Shown here: one piece after another, positions 62,353-64,000 of the stretch | Layout of the letters: every line of letters begins with the position of its first letter | How positions within the stretch are numbered: position 1 is the first letter of the stretch | NCBI GenBank assembly: GCA_964472195.1 | Contig: CAYYJH010000001.1 | Span: 1 to 64,000, forward strand | Source of the DNA: BS750m-G4 sp964472195 | GTDB taxonomy: Bacteria > Bacteroidota > Ignavibacteria > Tepidaquicellales > Tepidaquicellaceae | DNA length: 64,000 nucleotides | Direction: 5' to 3' | Program-made: the position numbers and the translations under genes | The notes under the pieces: generated by a model | The model's database searches: none | What the model was told of the DNA's origin: nothing | What the model saw: the letters and a program-made list of their open reading frames with translations, nothing else

Positions 62353-64000
62353 ATGATAAAAAAATCATGTCTTATAACGAGTTTAATCTTAGCTATTGGG
62401 ATTCTTTTAACAATGAATTCCTATTCTCAGGATGTAAATAAAATACCTCTGAAAGATTTCTTCAAAAATCCTGATAAAACTTACTATCAGATATCACCCG
62501 ATGGTGAATATCTTTCTTTTCTTGCACCGTATGAGAGCAGGTTAAACATTTATGTGCAGAAAATAGGATCGGATAAGGTTATTAGAGTAACTGATATTAC
62601 TGACAGGGATTTAGCAGGTTATTACTGGGCAAATAATGACATGCTTCTTTTTGGAAAAGATAAGGACGGTGATGAGAATTATCACGTTTATGGTGTTGAC
62701 AAGGAAGGAAAAAATCTTAAAGATCTTACACCTTTTGAAGATGTTACGGTTAGACTAATTGACGAACTTGAAGATTTAGAAAATGAAGTTTTGATTTCTA
62801 TGAATAAAAGAAATAAAGAAATATTCGATGTGTATAAATTGAATATTGAGACCGGTATTCTTAATATGGTTGCAGAAAACCCTGGAAATGTTTCAAGCTG
62901 GATAACTGACCATAATGGGAAAGTCAGGATTGCAATAACAACAGACGGAGTTAATTCGAGTCTTTTATACAGGGAAACAGAAGAGGACCCTTTTAGTACG
63001 ATTCTAACAACAAATTTTAAAGAATCTATATATCCGCTGTTCTTTACCTTTGACAACAAATATATTTATGCTGCATCAAATTTAGGGAGGGATAAATCTG
63101 CTATTGTAAAATATGATATAGCAAACGGTAAAGAATTAGAGGTACTTTATGAGCATCCCGAAGTTGATGTTTATGGATTATCCTATTCAAAGAAAAGAAA
63201 GAAACTCACAACCATTTCATACACAACATGGAAAAGACAACGTGAATATCTTGACAAAGATGTGGAAGCTCTATACAAAAGATTTGAGAAAGAATTAGGT
63301 ACTGATCTTGAAATAGTGATTACCGGTATGAATAAGAATGAAGATAAATTCCTTGTCAGAACATACAGTGACAGGTCACTCGGTGCTTATTATTTTTATG
63401 TTTTAAATTCGGATAATTTAACAAAACTTGCTGATGTAAGTCCGTGGCTGAATGAAGATGATATGGTAGAGATGAAACCGATATCTTATAAGTCGAGTGA
63501 CGGGTTGACAATTAATGGTTACTTAACATTACCAAAAGGAAAAGAACCGAAGAATCTTCCGGTTGTGATTCATCCTCATGGGGGTCCGTGGGCAAGAGAT
63601 AGATGGGGATTCAATCCAGAAGTACAATTTCTTGCGAACAGGGGATTTGCCGTATTGCAAATGAACTTCAGAGGTTCAACGGGTTATGGAAAAGCTTTCT
63701 GGGAGGCTTCATTTAAGCAGTGGGGCAAGAAAATGCAGGATGACATTACTGACGGTGTTCGATGGTTGATAGAAGAAGGAATTGCTGACCCCGACAGGAT
63801 AGGAATTTATGGTGGTAGTTACGGAGGGTACGCAACATTAGCGGGACTAACATTCACACCTGATTTGTACACCTGCGGTGTCGATTATGTTGGAGTGTCG
63901 AATTTATTTACATTTTACAATTCAATTCCCCCCTACTGGAAACCCCATTTGGAAAAATGGTATGAGATGGTTGGGAGTCCTGAAAAAGACAGTCTATTGT
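62353..64000 (+). CDS. Secreted S9 prolyl oligopeptidase-family peptidase (cut by window end)
   Basis: This reads open from ATG 62353 to the window edge, 549 codons. Residues 1-26 are a signal peptide (KK then a Leu/Ile core, ending SYSQ). A beta-propeller (about 35-365) with DGEYLSFLAPYE is followed by an alpha/beta hydrolase domain: VVIHPHGGPWARDRW, FRGSTGYGKAFWE and IYGGSYGGYATLAG with catalytic Ser489. The Asp and His of the triad lie beyond the end. It is probably periplasmic or surface-located and cleaves peptides, as DPP IV/acylaminoacyl-peptidase-like enzymes do. It diverges from the DtxR gene. Confidence 0.9.
   Translation, partial: MIKKSCLITSLILAIGILLTMNSYSQDVNKIPLKDFFKNPDKTYYQISPDGEYLSFLAPYESRLNIYVQKIGSDKVIRVTDITDRDLAGYYWANNDMLLFGKDKDGDENYHVYGVDKEGKNLKDLTPFEDVTVRLIDELEDLENEVLISMNKRNKEIFDVYKLNIETGILNMVAENPGNVSSWITDHNGKVRIAITTDGVNSSLLYRETEEDPFSTILTTNFKESIYPLFFTFDNKYIYAASNLGRDKSAIVKYDIANGKELEVLYEHPEVDVYGLSYSKKRKKLTTISYTTWKRQREYLDKDVEALYKRFEKELGTDLEIVITGMNKNEDKFLVRTYSDRSLGAYYFYVLNSDNLTKLADVSPWLNEDDMVEMKPISYKSSDGLTINGYLTLPKGKEPKNLPVVIHPHGGPWARDRWGFNPEVQFLANRGFAVLQMNFRGSTGYGKAFWEASFKQWGKKMQDDITDGVRWLIEEGIADPDRIGIYGGSYGGYATLAGLTFTPDLYTCGVDYVGVSNLFTFYNSIPPYWKPHLEKWYEMVGSPEKDSLL

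Noticed and set aside
1..64000. CRISPR arrays, insertion sequences, tRNA and rRNA genes
   Set aside because: No spaced direct repeats, transposase-like proteins, cloverleaf-like sequences or rRNA-like blocks were seen on reading both strands; a dedicated search (tRNAscan, Infernal) was not possible here.

Overview
The window is AT-rich and gene-dense, with no gap above 300 bases outside genes. It carries several marks of the Bacteroidetes/Chlorobi/Ignavibacteria (FCB) group: a secreted protein with a type IX secretion (Por) C-terminal sorting domain containing a YPNPFNP-type motif, few Shine-Dalgarno sequences, many TTG starts, KDO-lipopolysaccharide genes (kdsB), and a Feo iron system led by DtxR-type regulators. 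An Ignavibacteria-like bacterium is my best guess; this is inference from family signatures, not from a database search. No rRNA, tRNA, CRISPR array or insertion sequence was recognised.

Layout. (1) 1-1532: two very small hydrophobic ORFs, a DUF4160-like protein and a TrmB-type regulator. (2) 1663-3672: a T9SS-sorted, seven-repeat propeller-like surface protein closed by a clear terminator. (3) 3825-49497: a roughly 46-kb surface-polysaccharide locus, all on the plus strand except one methyltransferase at 22630-23289. It starts with an SLBB protein and a Wzc-type tyrosine autokinase. It holds nucleotide-sugar genes (Gmd-like dehydratase, RmlC-like epimerase, two DegT aminotransferases, several SDRs, WecB, two HddA-like GHMP kinases, a GmhA-like isomerase, a Gfo/Idh dehydrogenase and a hexapeptide acyltransferase). 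It also has about six glycosyltransferases, two flippases, one polymerase-like protein, an initiating phospho-glycosyltransferase and many sugar-decorating genes (FkbM, TylF and other methyltransferases, GNAT, WbqC, asparagine synthase, a transglutaminase-like membrane protein). (4) 49516-62146: a minus-strand run with a truncated-type MetH, a P-type ATPase, pyrG, a GNAT, kdsB, plsC, an isochorismatase-like hydrolase, split feoB, a membrane-anchored DtxR-FeoA-FeoA fusion and a soluble DtxR regulator. (5) 62353 to the window edge: a secreted S9 peptidase, cut off.

How the genes fit together. The polysaccharide locus has the parts of a Wzx/Wzy-type pathway: start on undecaprenyl phosphate (43699), repeat-unit assembly by GTs, flipping (15433 and/or 25630), polymerisation (27115) and chain-length control by Wzc (4387). 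Three sugar modules can be proposed. One is a heptose branch (GmhA, HddA, a nucleotidyltransferase, and perhaps the Gmd-like and RmlC-like enzymes). The second is a 2-acetamido-2,6-dideoxy-L-hexose branch (FnlA-like, RmlD-like, WecB). The third is a 3-acetamido sugar branch (WbpB/E/D-like). The L-2-hydroxyglutarate oxidase in the locus may recycle the by-product of the WbpB-like step. kdsB and pyrG link the minus-strand block to LPS core synthesis. The most unusual points are the membrane-tethered iron-sensor fusion next to split FeoB, the asnB-transglutaminase coupling, and a methyltransferase gene broken by two single-base losses in homopolymers.
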